A stretch of 64,000 bases of DNA from Rhizobium etli 8C-3 (GTDB taxonomy: Bacteria; Pseudomonadota; Alphaproteobacteria; Rhizobiales; Rhizobiaceae): the NCBI RefSeq assembly GCF_001908375.1, contig NZ_CP017241.1, forward strand, positions 1,243,001 through 1,307,000, given 5' to 3'. The translations under genes and the position numbers were made by a program. The notes below the pieces were generated by a model. That model ran no database searches. It had not been told where the DNA came from and was given only the letters and a program-made list of their open reading frames with translations. Shown here in pieces: positions 63,323 to 64,000 of the stretch. Position 1 is the first letter of the stretch. The number at the start of each line of letters is the position of its first letter.

Positions 63323-64000
63323 TCAGTCTTCGCTGACGTATTTTCGCTCATGCCGCAGGCCGACGCTTGCCAGCATCTCATAACCGATCGTGCCTGCCGC
63401 CCGAGCCACATCGTCCACGGGGATATTCCTGCCGAACAGCTCGATGTAATCGCCGGCACGGATGAGGTTTTCCGGCAGGTCGGTCACATCGAAGATGGAA
63501 AGGTCCATGGTGATGCGCCCGGCGACCGGCACGGTGTAGCCCTCAAAGAAACCTTGGCCGCCCTGCGGCACGATTTGGCGAAGCGGAACGCCGCCGCTCG
63601 ACTGGCTTCGCATGTAGCCGTCCGCATAACCGGCCGAAACGATGGCGAGGCGGCTATCGCGGTCAAGCTTCAGCGCCCGACCATAACTCACGGATTCGCC
63701 AGCGCGCACGGTTCGGACCTGGATGACGCGCGCCTCCGCGGTCGCAACTGGGCGCATGGGATTTGGCACGCCGCTCACCGCTTCGCCGCCGTAGATGGCA
63801 ATGCCGGGGCGCGTCAGGTCGAAATGATAATCCTCGCCGAGAAAGATCCCGCCGGACGCTGCGAGGCTTGATTCGATACCTTCATAAGCGGCGCTGACCT
63901 TGCGGAATGATTCGAGCTGCTGCTTGTTCATCTGCGATGAGGGATCGTCGCCGCAGGCAAGATGGCTCATGACGAGGACAGGGGCGAAGCTGGCTGGGCG
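63323..64000 (-). CDS. alr: alanine racemase, N-terminus missing (runs off right edge)
   Basis: The C-terminal 225 residues of a PLP-dependent racemase making D-alanine for peptidoglycan. The frame is open to base 64000 (RPASFAPVLVMSHLACGDDP), so the PLP-lysine half is outside the window. Visible are VMSHLACGD, RPGIAIYGGEAV, the catalytic tyrosine segment GESVSYGRALKL, SAGYADGYMRS and GRITMDLSIFDVTDLP. It resembles biosynthetic or catabolic alanine racemases equally. The stop is nine bases after the convergent LysE-family gene. Confidence 0.95.
   Translation of the reverse strand, partial: RPASFAPVLVMSHLACGDDPSSQMNKQQLESFRKVSAAYEGIESSLAASGGIFLGEDYHFDLTRPGIAIYGGEAVSGVPNPMRPVATAEARVIQVRTVRAGESVSYGRALKLDRDSRLAIVSAGYADGYMRSQSSGGVPLRQIVPQGGQGFFEGYTVPVAGRITMDLSIFDVTDLPENLIRAGDYIELFGRNIPVDDVARAAGTIGYEMLASVGLRHERKYVSED

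Overview
The window is a 64 kb piece of GC-rich, densely coding alphaproteobacterial chromosome, most likely from the Rhizobium/Sinorhizobium/Agrobacterium group. The reasons are the iolB-iolE-iolD-iolC-iolR inositol cluster with a divergent Gfo/Idh/MocA dehydrogenase, a RopA-type porin, the acpS-lepB-rnc-era-recO run, a single bifunctional RelA/SpoT protein, and rhizobial small proteins such as a DUF3563 protein. It is mostly core chromosome. I see no phage, no CRISPR array, no integrative element and no large accessory island.

Layout. 1-2.4 kb: a LysR regulator cut by the left edge, a PilZ-like protein and a Glyoxalase_8-type small protein. 2.4-10.4 kb: inositol catabolism, with iolB, iolE, iolD, an iolC fused to a DUF2090 aldolase-like domain, the RpiR-type repressor iolR, and a divergent dehydrogenase (iolY-like). 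Three sites resembling GGAA-N6-TTCC lie before iolC and in the iolR/iolY gap. 10.5-11.9 kb: a ferredoxin-reductase-type flavoprotein and tRNA-Ser(GCT). 11.9-14.1 kb: an intact IS481-family element followed by a decayed tandem copy whose transposase 5' part has been replaced by an IS3-family scar. 14.1-22.3 kb: porin ropA, a hydrolase, a lytic transglycosylase, dapA, smpB, a DUF3830 protein, a NYN-domain protein and rpoZ. 22.3-30.1 kb: the stringent-response gene rsh, then acpS, lepB, rnc, era, a single-domain response regulator and recO.

30.1-43.3 kb: aldo/keto reductase, MOSC protein, HD hydrolase, a PAS-GGDEF-EAL protein with an altered GGDEF signature, a single EF-hand protein, periplasmic Cu/Zn superoxide dismutase, a tightly overlapping ygfZ-HD-phosphatase-mscS operon, several Rhizobiales hypothetical proteins, a Nudix hydrolase, YnfA and the HMCES/YedK abasic-site protein. 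43.3-49.2 kb: phosphatidylethanolamine synthesis (pssA, psd), an ABC exporter, and an unusual membrane-anchored protein with duplicated helical and Ig-like modules and a C-terminal LysM. 49.3-57.9 kb: a LOG-family protein, RarD, citramalate synthase, proline iminopeptidase, three tandem GFA-family zinc proteins, cysS and a GH25 lysozyme-like protein. 57.9-64 kb: the SDR-purF-cvpA-radA row, a LysE-family exporter, and alanine racemase cut by the right edge.

The genes form standard functional groups: inositol uptake-to-acetyl-CoA catabolism, the stringent response with RNA and translation quality control, phospholipid synthesis, and envelope maintenance. I did not find a clearly new multigene system. 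The best candidates for follow-up are the coupled triple-GFA/pip operon, the LysM protein's duplicated architecture, the IolR operator set, the altered GGDEF signature, and the EF-hand gene with its structured leader. Start codons were chosen from visible Shine-Dalgarno spacing and family N-termini. Family names come from recognised motifs, not from database searches.
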